NCBI RefSeq assembly: GCF_009729015.1
Contig: NZ_CP045482.1
Span: forward strand, 1,112,001 to 1,176,000
Source of the DNA: Acidianus ambivalens
GTDB taxonomy: Archaea; Thermoproteota; Thermoprotei_A; Sulfolobales; Sulfolobaceae
DNA length: 64,000 nucleotides
Direction of reading: 5' to 3'
The first letter of the stretch is position 1. Every line of letters begins with the position of its first letter. A program made the translations under genes and the position numbers. The notes under the pieces were generated by a model. That model was not told the DNA's origin. It was given only the letters and a program-made list of their open reading frames with translations, and did not search any database. Below are positions 29,287-39,095 of the stretch, one piece after another.

Positions 29287-29300
29287 CGAACACATGTTCG
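29287..29300. promoter_or_regulatory. Palindrome CGAACACATGTTCG at the nadA start
   Basis: Six-base perfect arms (CGAACA/TGTTCG) with a two-base centre, four bases upstream of the nadA ATG and 11 bases after the stop of the HEPN-like gene. A repressor bound here would block transcription start or elongation into nadA. Strongly placed, but no regulator is identified. Confidence 0.4.
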
Positions 29301-29310
29301 ATTGCGAAAA

Positions 29311-29661
29311 CTAATTTAAAAACTTTTTTACCGAATAAAACAATTCTTCTAAGTCCTCCATAATCCTCACAAGTAAACCATATATTACGTCATCGTCAGT
29401 TTTATGTAAATTCTTTATTATATTCATAATGTCAATTAATTCTTGCAAGAGATAAGAATCTATAACATTTCTTCTAAATAATTCTAAAAACAATTTTTCA
29501 TCATCTGGCTCATTAATAAGTCTTCTTGCCTCGTTTAATACTTCTTTATATAACTCTATAATACCTTCTTTCACATCAGATTTTAATTCGTTATTAGATC
29601 TAAATTCTTCTAAAGATACCTCTGTACCTTTCTCTACCTTTCTATAAGCTTCCCAAAACAC
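29311..29661 (-). CDS. HEPN/DUF86-like protein with eroded active site
   Basis: 116 helical residues following the DUF86/HepT pattern: SLEEFRSNNELKSDVKEGI, then a four-helix plan with FLELFRRNVIDSYLLQELIDIMNIIKNLH and DDDVIYGLLVRIMEDLEEL. In active HepT ribonucleases the R-N-x-L-V-H motif follows the third helix; here it reads IIKNLHKTDDD, so the Arg is lost and the loop shortened. No nucleotidyltransferase (MntA) partner is adjacent. It lies upstream of nadA in the same direction, 28 bases apart, so it may be non-toxic and structural. Confidence 0.5.
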   Translation of the reverse strand: MFWEAYRKVEKGTEVSLEEFRSNNELKSDVKEGIIELYKEVLNEARRLINEPDDEKLFLELFRRNVIDSYLLQELIDIMNIIKNLHKTDDDVIYGLLVRIMEDLEELFYSVKKFLN

Positions 29662-29696
29662 GTAAAAATTTTATTCATCAGAATATATAGAGTTAC

Positions 29697-30737
29697 ATGA
29701 TAAAGGAAGTATTAGGAAGTTTTATTGAGAATCTTAAAACAGCAAAGAATTATCCATTTATTCTTGTAATAGCAACTACAGACGTAAGTTTAATACCAGG
29801 CATTACAGTTGCAGGTGCTTCTCCAGAGCTAACTCACTTTACACCCGCTGCAGATGCGGAATTTTTAGTTCTTGGAAAATGTAAGGTAATAAATACAGTG
29901 CCCATCACTCCTGATGGAATTCCAACACCAGCTTTAGTAACTAGGGCTTCCTTATCTTTCACTAAAGTGACTAAACTTGTTGTAAATGCAGGAAGTAAAA
30001 TTCTACCAAAAATACCTTTTATAGATGTAGGAGGAAAACCCGGAGGGGATATCAGAAAATATTCGCTAGATTTAGAAACAACACAGAGAATAATTGAAAA
30101 TTCTACTCTTTTAGGTGAGGAATTATCCAATACTTATGATCTCTTAGTCATAGGTGAATCAATTCCTGCCGGAACTACTACTGCCATGGCTGTATTACAA
30201 GGTTTAGGATATAATGCAATAGATAAAGTAAGTTCTGCATCGCCTACTAATCCTAAAGAATTAAAGAGGAAAGTAGTTTTAGATGCTCTTAAGAATCTCC
30301 CTAGTAATACGCTAGGGAAGATTGCGAAATTAGCAGATCCAATGCTGATTTCAGTGGCAGGAATTTCACTAGGATTCAAAGGAAAGATCTTATTAGCAGG
30401 AGGTACTCAGATGACTGCAGCTGCTGCAATAATAAAGGAATTTAATAAAGAAAAATTAAAAGACATTGCAATAGGAACTACTAAATGGATAGTTAAGGAT
30501 AGATGCTCAGATATAATTTCACTAGCTAAGCAAGTTGGCGTAAGTCTAATTTATGCAGATTTAGATTTCTCTAAATCTAAACATAAAGGAATAAGAGTCT
30601 ATGAAGAAGGATACGTAAAAGAAGGTGTAGGAGCAGGAGGAGCTTCAATACTTGCAATGGTTAATGGAGCTAAAAATGAAGACATCGTTAGAAAAGTGGA
30701 TGATATGTATTCAGAATTGCTTATAAGCAAGAATTAA
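29697..30737 (+). CDS. CobT-type nicotinate-nucleotide phosphoribosyltransferase family protein
   Basis: 346 residues of the archaeal CobT-like (TIGR00303/UPF0284) family: TTDVSLIPGITVAGASPELTH-like start, ADAEFLVLGKC, VGGKPGGD, GESIPAGTTTAMAVLQGLGY and GGTQMTAAAA. It is thought to activate lower-axial bases for cobamide assembly from nicotinate mononucleotide. Divergent from the HEPN-like gene across only 35 bases; followed by an HTH-zinc ribbon gene after 12 bases, likely an operon. Confidence 0.85.
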   Translation: MIKEVLGSFIENLKTAKNYPFILVIATTDVSLIPGITVAGASPELTHFTPAADAEFLVLGKCKVINTVPITPDGIPTPALVTRASLSFTKVTKLVVNAGSKILPKIPFIDVGGKPGGDIRKYSLDLETTQRIIENSTLLGEELSNTYDLLVIGESIPAGTTTAMAVLQGLGYNAIDKVSSASPTNPKELKRKVVLDALKNLPSNTLGKIAKLADPMLISVAGISLGFKGKILLAGGTQMTAAAAIIKEFNKEKLKDIAIGTTKWIVKDRCSDIISLAKQVGVSLIYADLDFSKSKHKGIRVYEEGYVKEGVGAGGASILAMVNGAKNEDIVRKVDDMYSELLISKN

Positions 30738-30749
30738 GAAGATAACTTA

Positions 30750-31070
30750 ATGGAGTACGATTTTTTAACTACTAGAGAAAAGATTTTTTACCTTTTAATG
30801 TACGCGGACGAGCCTCTTACTGCTAAGCAGATAATGAAGATTCTAGGGATAAAAAAGGAAAAAGAAGTTTATTCTCATATATATCATTTAGCTAAATCAT
30901 CTAAAAGAAAGGATTTCATTATAATTATGTTTCCTCCTGAATGTGAGGACTGTGGATATGTATTTAAATTAGAAATTCCTAAAAAACCTAGTAAATGCCC
31001 AATTTGTAAATCGGAGAGAATAAAGCCTCCAAGCTTTTTAATAAGAAAGAAAGGAAAAAATAATGAATGA
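30750..31070 (+). CDS. HTH transcription factor with C-terminal zinc ribbon
   Basis: 106 residues: winged HTH (EKIFYLLMYADEPLTAKQIMKIL, about 10-32; EVYSHIYHLAKSSKR) joined to a zinc ribbon with CEDCGYVF and CPICKSER (about 66-90). This architecture is common in archaeal predicted regulators. It is placed between cobT-like and a HAD gene with overlaps or gaps under 15 bases, so it is expressed with them. The last four bases overlap the next start. Confidence 0.82.
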   Translation: MEYDFLTTREKIFYLLMYADEPLTAKQIMKILGIKKEKEVYSHIYHLAKSSKRKDFIIIMFPPECEDCGYVFKLEIPKKPSKCPICKSERIKPPSFLIRKKGKNNE

Positions 31071-31732
31071 AGGCTATTTTTGTTGATATGGGCGAAACGC
31101 TAGTAAAATTCACACCCAGATATTATGAAGCTGTAACTAACGCTATCAGAGAGAAAGGTTTCGATGTAGATGAGAGAGAAGTGTTTAGAGCCTTAATGCA
31201 ACAATTAGGTAATCATCATTTTCCGCATCCCGAAGTAGGAGGGCTATCAAACATTGATTTTAGAGATTTATTCTATAGATTAGGATTAGTAGCAAACGAT
31301 AAAGTTATTAAAGATTTAGAAAGTAGATCTTATCTTTCAAATAAATATGAATTATTCGACGATGCAATACCGTTTTTGGAGGAAGTTAAAAAAATGGGAT
31401 TAAAAGTGATATTAGTAAGTAACGCCACGTCAAGCATACATAAAATAATTAGAGAGCTCAATTTAATAAAATACCTTGATGGAATAGTAGCATCTTGCGA
31501 TTTAGGAGTAATGAAGCCTCACCCAAAAATTTTCTACTATGCAAAAAGAATGGCTGGAGGAGATGGAATTCATATAGGAGACGTTTATGAAATAGATGTA
31601 GTAGGTGCTAGAAGAGCCTATCTAGATGCAATACTATTAGACAGATTTAATTATTATCCAGAAATTAAGGAAAATAAGGTGAATAATCTATTACAAGCAG
31701 TAAAATTAATAAAAGAGAAGTTGAACTATTAG
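31067..31732 (+). CDS. HAD-superfamily hydrolase (dehalogenase-like motif I)
   Basis: 221 residues with a HAD Rossmann core and helical cap: motif I VDMGETLVK (about 6-14), motif II ILVSNATSS, motif III Lys in GVMKPHPKIF and motif IV HIGDVYEIDVVGA. In motif I the second Asp (general acid of phosphatases) is Gly, as in haloacid-dehalogenase-type D-x-Y-G-T sites, so phosphatase action is doubtful. Start ATG overlaps the HTH gene stop by four bases. Its last 30 bases overlap the region that must encode the N-terminus of the next methyltransferase in the -1 frame. Confidence 0.8.
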   Translation: MKAIFVDMGETLVKFTPRYYEAVTNAIREKGFDVDEREVFRALMQQLGNHHFPHPEVGGLSNIDFRDLFYRLGLVANDKVIKDLESRSYLSNKYELFDDAIPFLEEVKKMGLKVILVSNATSSIHKIIRELNLIKYLDGIVASCDLGVMKPHPKIFYYAKRMAGGDGIHIGDVYEIDVVGARRAYLDAILLDRFNYYPEIKENKVNNLLQAVKLIKEKLNY

Positions 31733-32316
31733 TAAGTAAAATTCCTCCACATCCTAATCCCAAAATTTTCTTAGAGCAGTATTTAACTCCGCCAGAAGTC
31801 GTTGCTGACCTCGTATGGTTAGCGTTTCTCAGAGGAGAAATTAAAGGAAAAAGAGTGGCAGATCTAGGTTGTGGCACAGGAAGATTTTGTGCAGCTGCGA
31901 GTTTTCTAGGAGCTTATTGTGCTTGTATAGAGATCGATAATGAAAGCATTACGTTAGCTAAAAAAGTCTTTAAAGAACTAGGAATAGACGCAGACTTCAT
32001 CAACGCAGACGTTGAGTATTTTTACTCTCAGTCAAAATTTGATACTGTAATTGAAAATCCACCCTTTGGAGTTAAGAGAAAAGGTTATGATCTAATTTTC
32101 CTAAACTCAGCGTTAGATTTATCAAATGACGTTGTATATTCCATTCATAAAAGTAATGAGAAATCTGAGGAAATAATTAAAAATATTGCCAGAAAAAAAG
32201 GATTTTCAAGCGAAGTAATAACTACTAATTTTGAAATAGGATATTACTATCCATGGCATAGAAACAATATTCATAAATTTTTAGTTGATATCTATCTTTT
32301 TAAAAAGATTACCTGA
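31705..32316 (+). CDS. METTL5-like RNA m6A methyltransferase, start codon unusual
   Basis: Homology reaches well upstream of the first standard start: in-frame codons from about 31705 encode a family-typical N-terminus ([16 protein letters not shown], then [11 protein letters not shown]) before motif [10 protein letters not shown] and catalytic NPPFG (about residue 118 from 31705), HKSN and HRNNIHKF. The gene thus resembles METTL5, which methylates small-subunit rRNA adenine. Between the in-frame stop at 31684 and the GTG at 31855 (inside motif I) there is no ATG, GTG or TTG. An ATT at 31705 or 31690, or a -1 frameshift from the HAD gene, must be used unless the sequence has an error. End overlaps the convergent gene by 36 bases. 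Confidence 0.75.
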   Translation: MNKREVELLVSKIPPHPNPKIFLEQYLTPPEVVADLVWLAFLRGEIKGKRVADLGCGTGRFCAAASFLGAYCACIEIDNESITLAKKVFKELGIDADFINADVEYFYSQSKFDTVIENPPFGVKRKGYDLIFLNSALDLSNDVVYSIHKSNEKSEEIIKNIARKKGFSSEVITTNFEIGYYYPWHRNNIHKFLVDIYLFKKIT

Positions 32317-32955
32317 TTCTATCATTTCAAGTAATGAGATCACTCCTTTACCATTCTCCTCATTTAGAACTAAATCAGCAATCTTTTTTACTTCATCTAG
32401 AGCATTAGCTACAGCTACCTTATAATCTGCTACTTTAAATAGTGGAATATCGTTCTGACTGTCTCCAATAGCTATAATTTTGCCTTTAAAATTTAGAATT
32501 TTTACAAGTTCTAGTAGGCCTTTACCTTTATCCATATTTTTAGGCATTATCATAGCATCGTTTCTATTCCACTCCACTCTAGCACAATCAAATCTTAATT
32601 TATTACTAAAGTTTCCTACATTATCAAGATAAATAATTATCTTGCCGACGGAATATCTTAAGCCTAATTTTTCCAATTTTTCAACTATACTTTGTCTTAT
32701 TTCAAACCATTCCTTATTTACTAAGTGTATCTCTTTTTCTCCTATAAGCAAAAGAGGACCATTCTCTAAAACCCATGCTGTAGGATTTAATCCTTTTGCT
32801 AAAACATTAATGAATTTTCTTTCTCTGCCAGTTACTACTACGAATGGATATTTCTTTGAAAATTCATTAACTTTCTCTTTAACTTCGTCTGAAATTACAA
32901 AACCATTCTTCTCGCTAGCTAACGTTCTATCGTAATCTGAAGCAACTAAAAACAA
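32281..32955 (-). CDS. Archaeal phosphoglycolate phosphatase-type HAD
   Basis: 224 residues of HAD subfamily IIB: motif [11 protein letters not shown] (DxDxT intact, about 6-15), motif II VVVTGRE, motif III Lys in [12 protein letters not shown] and motif [14 protein letters not shown]. Matches the archaeal phosphoglycolate phosphatase/sucrose-phosphatase-like group; substrate is uncertain. Ends convergent with the METTL5-like gene. Three bases separate it from endonuclease IV upstream, suggesting one transcript. Confidence 0.82.
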   Translation of the reverse strand: MFLVASDYDRTLASEKNGFVISDEVKEKVNEFSKKYPFVVVTGRERKFINVLAKGLNPTAWVLENGPLLLIGEKEIHLVNKEWFEIRQSIVEKLEKLGLRYSVGKIIIYLDNVGNFSNKLRFDCARVEWNRNDAMIMPKNMDKGKGLLELVKILNFKGKIIAIGDSQNDIPLFKVADYKVAVANALDEVKKIADLVLNEENGKGVISLLEMIESGNLFKKIDIN

Positions 32956-32958
32956 TTT

Positions 32959-33798
32959 TTATTCACCAAATTTATATCCAAGATCTTCTAATATCTTTTT
33001 CATTCTTAATGCATCGTTTTCGAGCTCTGGACTTTCGCAAATTAATGTTATTGAAATATTTCTTTTCAGAATTTCCCTTGCTAAAGGCTCAAAAGGCGGA
33101 GTATTATAGACTATGGATCTGTGTATATCGACATATTTGCCATTTCTTATTTCTAGTCCTTCAAAATGAGAATTTATATGAGTTAAACCTAGTTCCTTAG
33201 TTAGTCTATCTAAAATTTCTCCATAATCTATCTGTCCTCCTTGTCTGGCAAAAGTATGAGCCCAATCTATATATGGAATTATCTGTCTATCAAGTTCCTT
33301 TGATAGCAAAATAACTTCATCTAAAGTTCCTATTGCAGTTTCTTTAGCCATTGTTTCTATTCCAAACTTCACATTCATTATACCTAGTTCCTTAGATTTA
33401 TCTAAAATCTCTCCTAGACCAGATTTAACTTCATCTAAGCATTCTTCTCTCTTAGATTTTTTTCCATAAAATGCTATATGTATTGCTATAGCGTCTGCTC
33501 CCATAGCTTCAGCTCTAGTTGCAGTTTCCAATATTCTATTTTTAGATGCTTCTATTTTTTCTTTTTCCTCTGAGCACAAATTTATATAATATGGAGCATG
33601 TACTGATAATCTTACTCCTATAGTTTTTGCAACTTCACCTAATTCTTTCGCCTTTTCAATACTCATCTTTACTCCTTGTACAAATTCTACTTCCATAGCA
33701 TTGAGACCCAGCTCTTTTACTTTCTTTACGCCTTCAATAGTGCTTTTACCTTTGGCAGATAAAGGAATGCCTGCCGTACCCAAGTAAATTTTTGGCAT
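32959..33798 (-). CDS. nfo: Endonuclease IV-type AP endonuclease
   Basis: TIM-barrel AP endonuclease of base excision repair, 279 residues, three-metal site. Markers: LSVHAPYYINL (His about 67), AIAIHIAFYG (His), FGIETMAK (Glu), YIDWAHTFAR (Asp and His), INSHFEGLE and a late CESPE (Glu). Slightly more divergent than bacterial Nfo, as usual for archaea. Probably co-transcribed with the downstream HAD phosphatase. Confidence 0.85.
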   Translation of the reverse strand: MPKIYLGTAGIPLSAKGKSTIEGVKKVKELGLNAMEVEFVQGVKMSIEKAKELGEVAKTIGVRLSVHAPYYINLCSEEKEKIEASKNRILETATRAEAMGADAIAIHIAFYGKKSKREECLDEVKSGLGEILDKSKELGIMNVKFGIETMAKETAIGTLDEVILLSKELDRQIIPYIDWAHTFARQGGQIDYGEILDRLTKELGLTHINSHFEGLEIRNGKYVDIHRSIVYNTPPFEPLAREILKRNISITLICESPELENDALRMKKILEDLGYKFGE

Positions 33799-33835
33799 AA
33801 AAGAATCTTACGTACAAAAATTTTAAGCTAAAGTC

Positions 33836-36811
33836 TCACAAGTTTACTATAGACTTATTTAGTGAGTCCTCTTTCTCTCTTAATAATTCTAGAATAGCGT
33901 TTGCCATAATTCTTTGATCGAAATCCTCTGAAGTATTGGATTTTACTTGCTTAATTATTAACTCAATTATAGGCTGAAGCGTAAGAGACATTATAATTGC
34001 TGACAGCTCTTTTATGAATGCAGACTTTATAACAATTTTCTCTGCTTCGGATTTGCCAGAAGTTTCGTTATCTATAATTTCTCTAATTTTTTTAAGAATA
34101 TTATTGCCAGCTTCATCTACAGCCTCTGTAATTACTGGTTCTATTATTTTCTTATATTCGACTTCTCCAGAAGATACAAAAGATACTGTATCCACAAGAA
34201 TTTGAATTCTTTTACTTAAAGAAGCAATAATTTCATTATTTATTATTTCACTTATTTTATCTTTTACAGATTGAGGTATTTTATATTCTGTAGCTTCTAT
34301 TGCTATATTGACACCAACTTTTTCAGCAATAAATTCTATTAAAGTCTTTGCGTTTATACCAACACTTCTGAATTTCACAGCAGCTAATGGACATAAAGTT
34401 ATCAGATTTTGATACTTCTCTCCTAAAGCTTTAGCCATCATATCTGCTCTTTTACCTATATTTTTCTCTAATATAGCACCAGAACATCCTTCAACTTTCC
34501 TTACTTTAAATCCCTTATCTCTAAGTCTTTTTATTATATCATCTGCGTAAGTTGATGAAAAACATGCTACGTGAAGAGTTATTTCTTCATTACCCTCAAA
34601 TTGTATAGATTTTAATAGCCTTAGTTCTAAAGGAGTAGCCTCTGCTTCAATATTTACTCCCGCAAATTTTGCATATTCTTTATAAGCCTCGGAGAACGCT
34701 TTATAGTCCTCCGGCGTTAAAGTAATTAGCTCAGATATATTCTTCATTTTCTCTAAATTATTTTTCATTATTTCTGTAAGATCTTTTCCATTTCCGCTTA
34801 TATATTGCAAAAATCCGCTATCATTAGAAGTATTAAATAACTTTATTCTTATTCCGAGCTTTTTGAGTAATTCTAAAGACGAGAATAGTACTGTAGGATT
34901 TTCAATTACATATTTACCTAACCATAATCCTATTTCACTATTTTCATCAATAATATCATTATATTTAACTGGAATAGGAGTATCAGGAACTTTTTCTTCT
35001 GGAATCTTCTTTGCAACAAGACTATTCAGCTTAATTAAAAGAGTAGAGATTGGTGTTTTAGCAGGGCAAACGCCATCACATAATCCGCACTTATGGCATC
35101 CAGATATTTCCGCTATTGCACTATCCGGAATGTCAACTGAATTATGTAACTCATAATAGCTTATTACTCCTCTAGTAAAGTCAAACATTCCTTTAGGAGC
35201 ATAAGGCCATTGAGGAACTAGTTTAAACTGAGGGCATACTGTTACGCACATAGCACAGTCTATACAAGTTAATGCGTAATCTACGAAAATATCGAGGTAA
35301 CGCTTAGCAACCTTATAACCTTCTATTTCGCCACCTGGCATTAACGCTTTAGCGAAGCCTATTCCAAACCTAAACCTTAAGGCTTCTTGCTGCTTTCCTA
35401 CTATCTCTAGAACTGCTTTAGCCCTACGCTTAGGATCAAATACTTTTCCAGGATTAAATATTTCATTAGGATCCATTTCTTCTTTATACTTCTTTATTTC
35501 CTCGTACCTATCAACGCCTAGTTCTTGAAAAGTTCTTCCCATGGTACTTAGCCTATTCTTAGCGTACTTATGAACAAATATTCCTATAGATAGCATAGAT
35601 CCTCCTACTTTTATGTATTCGCCCATCATCAAAGTATTTTTAGCCAACTCATAGATAATTCTCTTATCAACTGGAGATAATGATGCTTGAGTAAAGGCAT
35701 TTACTAAAAGAACTTCTCTTCTCTCTAAGTCTATATCCAGATCAAAACCATTATCTTCATTTAGAGTACCTAACTTACCTATATTCTTTTCAAGGCCTTC
35801 TATTAGTTCCTTTATTTTAGTATAATGTATTAAACCGTGCTGATGAATTAATAAACCCTTAGTTCTTAGAGCTGCATTAACACCGTGATTGAATGACCAC
35901 CATCCTGTCCATTCTCCTTCAAAGATCCTTCCTCCATATGTCTGTGCTATTCTATATAATTTAGGTTCTACAATCGAAGACCTAGGTGAAGGATATAATC
36001 TTACCATGTTCCACTTTCCTGGATCTAAAGATGCTTTAAATTTCTCTGCAATATAACTAGATATTGCAGGACCTCTAACTTGTATATGCCAAGCTGGAAT
36101 TACTTCTCTATAAAATTCTCCTATTGCGTTGTAAGTCTTATCAAAGTCGTCAAAAGAGATTACCATTGCTTCAGTATTACTAAATTGCCTTAATTTAATT
36201 CCTGCTTTAACAATTATTCCTGTAGTTCCTTCAGCTCCACAAGCTATTGCAAGATCTTTTCCTTCTAAATGAACTAATTCACCCTTTGGATTTACCATAT
36301 CAATAAAGCTAATATTATCGCAAATGAATCCATACTCATAAGAGCCTATTCCTAAAGCGTCTCCGGCTATGCCTCCTCCAGCTGTTGAATCGTATGACGA
36401 CGGAAAAGTTCTTAACTGAAGACCTTTTTGTTGCGCTGCTATATCTATAAGCTTCCAAGTAGCCCCAGGCTCTACTATAGCTATTTTATTTGCTTCATCT
36501 ATTTCAACTTTATCCATCTTAGAGAAATCTACTAGGATACCACCATCTGCAGGAATTGCATTTCCATACCTATTTGTACCTCTACCATAAGGAGTTATTG
36601 GCACGTCATACTTTAACGCTATTTTTACTAAATCTATTACATCTTCAGCAGATTTGGGATAAACTACATAGTCTGGAATAATATTTATTTTAATTCCTGA
36701 CCATACAAGTTCAGGAACAAATCCCATATCTACTGTATGTGATAGCCTTTCAACTAAACTATCAGAAAAGTTATCGCCAAAGCGAGATTCCAACTCTTCC
36801 CTTATGCCCAA
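33836..36811 (-). CDS. FAD-linked oxidase fused to Fe-S and CCG-like domains, 991 aa
   Basis: Large respiratory-type dehydrogenase: FAD_binding_4 domain (about 40-230, with TPYGRGTNR and GGGIAGDALG), FAD oxidase C-terminal domain (to about 460, ending DPNEIFNPGKVF), two 4Fe-4S motifs CIDCAMCVTVCP (about 517) and CHKCGLCDGVCP (about 570), then a CCG-like (GlpC/HdrD) domain in which the CCG motif reads EGCSGA (about 772) and the last Cys LCPLAA. A helical 160-residue extension (830-991) follows that I do not recognise. D-lactate or 2-hydroxyacid oxidation feeding quinone is the likely role. Promoter in the 11 bases to the HIT gene, or co-transcribed with it. Confidence 0.82.
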   Translation of the reverse strand: MGIREELESRFGDNFSDSLVERLSHTVDMGFVPELVWSGIKINIIPDYVVYPKSAEDVIDLVKIALKYDVPITPYGRGTNRYGNAIPADGGILVDFSKMDKVEIDEANKIAIVEPGATWKLIDIAAQQKGLQLRTFPSSYDSTAGGGIAGDALGIGSYEYGFICDNISFIDMVNPKGELVHLEGKDLAIACGAEGTTGIIVKAGIKLRQFSNTEAMVISFDDFDKTYNAIGEFYREVIPAWHIQVRGPAISSYIAEKFKASLDPGKWNMVRLYPSPRSSIVEPKLYRIAQTYGGRIFEGEWTGWWSFNHGVNAALRTKGLLIHQHGLIHYTKIKELIEGLEKNIGKLGTLNEDNGFDLDIDLERREVLLVNAFTQASLSPVDKRIIYELAKNTLMMGEYIKVGGSMLSIGIFVHKYAKNRLSTMGRTFQELGVDRYEEIKKYKEEMDPNEIFNPGKVFDPKRRAKAVLEIVGKQQEALRFRFGIGFAKALMPGGEIEGYKVAKRYLDIFVDYALTCIDCAMCVTVCPQFKLVPQWPYAPKGMFDFTRGVISYYELHNSVDIPDSAIAEISGCHKCGLCDGVCPAKTPISTLLIKLNSLVAKKIPEEKVPDTPIPVKYNDIIDENSEIGLWLGKYVIENPTVLFSSLELLKKLGIRIKLFNTSNDSGFLQYISGNGKDLTEIMKNNLEKMKNISELITLTPEDYKAFSEAYKEYAKFAGVNIEAEATPLELRLLKSIQFEGNEEITLHVACFSSTYADDIIKRLRDKGFKVRKVEGCSGAILEKNIGKRADMMAKALGEKYQNLITLCPLAAVKFRSVGINAKTLIEFIAEKVGVNIAIEATEYKIPQSVKDKISEIINNEIIASLSKRIQILVDTVSFVSSGEVEYKKIIEPVITEAVDEAGNNILKKIREIIDNETSGKSEAEKIVIKSAFIKELSAIIMSLTLQPIIELIIKQVKSNTSEDFDQRIMANAILELLREKEDSLNKSIVNL

Positions 36812-36822
36812 CGGTTTCTCAC

Positions 36823-37254
36823 CTATAAACTTAAAATATTTTTAACATTCTGACTAATAACTCTTTGTAAGAATTCATAATATTCTTTACGTTGCTCTTT
36901 CCTAGGCTCGAAATAAGAAAATTCCTCAGGATAAGAGCCGTCCCAAGTAGGTATTATATGAATATGAACATGAAATATAACTTGACCTGCACTTTTTCCT
37001 ACATTAGTTAGAAGTCTTATTCCAGAAGATTTCACTGACTCTTTTACTGCCCTGCTAACTATATTTGAAGAAAATGCTAGTTTTTCTAAATACTCTTTTT
37101 TAGTATTTAGAAAATCATCAAAGTGTTCTTTTGTAACTACTAATGTGTGGCCAGGCGCTAATGGGAATTTATCTAAAAAAGCTATAGTATACTCGTCCTC
37201 ATAAACAATATATGCAGACTCTTCCTTTTTTGCAATTTTACAGAATAAGCACAT
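36823..37254 (-). CDS. HIT family nucleotide hydrolase
   Basis: 143 residues with the zinc-containing N-terminus MCLFCKIA, YEDEYTIAFLDKFPLAPGHTLVV and the catalytic HVHIHIIP (HxHxHxx, about 97). Hydrolyses nucleotide phosphoramidates or dinucleoside polyphosphates. An ATG at 37296 would add 14 residues, but HIT proteins start at MCxFC, and the TATA-like stretch near 37303-37320 would then sit too close, so 37254 is preferred. Divergent from the membrane protein at 37341. Confidence 0.88.
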   Translation of the reverse strand: MCLFCKIAKKEESAYIVYEDEYTIAFLDKFPLAPGHTLVVTKEHFDDFLNTKKEYLEKLAFSSNIVSRAVKESVKSSGIRLLTNVGKSAGQVIFHVHIHIIPTWDGSYPEEFSYFEPRKEQRKEYYEFLQRVISQNVKNILSL

Positions 37255-37340
37255 ATTACTTACAACTACTTTCTTACTTAAGTTTATATCGGTCATTATG
37301 CGGATTAAAAATTAATTTAATAAAGGAAAGAGTGACATCA

Positions 37341-37946
37341 ATGAGAATATTTTACTTAATAATAATTCTTGCAATATCTATTGTTACAAATGCTACCCCA
37401 TTCTTTGGAACGCCATATACTTTAGTTGCAACAACTTTACTTTTAAAATGCGGAATAACACCAATTAATCTAGCAGAAGCTATCATACTAACTGGCGTTG
37501 GTGCTGCAGTTGCAAAAAGTTTCATGTATTTTATAGGATTAGGAGCACGTAAAGGCTTAAAGCGTAATAAAAATGTAATTTTCTTTTCTAGATTTACTGG
37601 TAAAAAATCATTTTATATTATATTATTTCTTACCTCTATATTTCCATTCTTGCCTCTTGATGATTTAGTTTACCTTATAGGAGGAACTACAAAAACTTCC
37701 TTATTATCAATGCTAAAAATTTCATTATTAGCTAAAATTATCAAAAGCTCAATAGAAATACCTATAGAGGCCTTTGGAATATTACAAATAAGCGAGGCAA
37801 TAGGGATAAGCCCTTTTGAAACTGGAGTAATATCTACAGTTATAATGACTATTTTAGCAATAATACTATTTAAAATAGATTGGGAGAGCATCTATAGAAA
37901 GATAGAAAAATATCTTACAAATAACAAGTACTTCAGATTACCATGA
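37341..37946 (+). CDS. DedA/VTT-like small membrane protein
   Basis: 201 residues with about five hydrophobic segments; the core pattern GTPYTLVATTLLL, EAIILTGVGAAVAKSFMYFIGLGARKG and FLTSIFPFLPLDDLVYLIGG resembles the SNARE-associated/VTT (DedA) fold with its re-entrant helices. These proteins act in lipid scrambling or membrane homeostasis. ATG 37341 is chosen over an upstream start because the earlier codons run through the HIT promoter. Overlaps the Nudix gene by four bases, so an operon. Confidence 0.65.
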   Translation: MRIFYLIIILAISIVTNATPFFGTPYTLVATTLLLKCGITPINLAEAIILTGVGAAVAKSFMYFIGLGARKGLKRNKNVIFFSRFTGKKSFYIILFLTSIFPFLPLDDLVYLIGGTTKTSLLSMLKISLLAKIIKSSIEIPIEAFGILQISEAIGISPFETGVISTVIMTILAIILFKIDWESIYRKIEKYLTNNKYFRLP

Positions 37947-38432
37947 AATTGTTTAGTGGCAAAAAATTCGAAGTTTACTTAGATAAATTTGATCTACCTA
38001 ATGGTAAAATTAGAGAAACTGAATATATAAAACATAGAGGATCTGCAGTAATAATACCTCTTATTGATGAAAATACAATAATTTTAGAAAAGCAATTCAG
38101 ACCAATTATAGGTAAGTGGATATACGAATTGCCTGCTGGTACTATGGAAGAAGGCGAAGCACCTGAAACTACTGCCAAGAGAGAATTGATTGAAGAAACA
38201 GGATATGAGGCCGAGACTCTAATTCACCTTATAGACTTTTATCCTTCACCAGGGATAAGTACTGAATTAATGCACCTCTTTTTAGCTAAAGGATTAAAAT
38301 TTGTAGGAAGTAAACCAGAGGAATATGAAGTTATAGAAATAGAAAAGAAAAATATTTACGAAATTCTAGAAATGATAAAAAATCACGAGATTGAAGACGC
38401 TAAAACTATAATAGGAATATTTTACTATCAAT

Positions 38433-38458
<26 letters not shown>
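37943..38458 (+). CDS. Nudix hydrolase (ADP-ribose pyrophosphatase type)
   Basis: 171 residues with a complete Nudix box [24 protein letters not shown] (about 57-80, pattern Gx5Ex7REUxEExGU) and the upstream [18 protein letters not shown] typical of ADP-ribose pyrophosphatases; a Pro after the box ([10 protein letters not shown]) supports this specificity. Translationally coupled to the membrane protein before it. Convergent overlap of 26 bases with the chlorite-dismutase-like gene. Confidence 0.9.
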
Positions 38459-39087
<629 letters not shown>

Positions 39088-39095
<8 letters not shown>

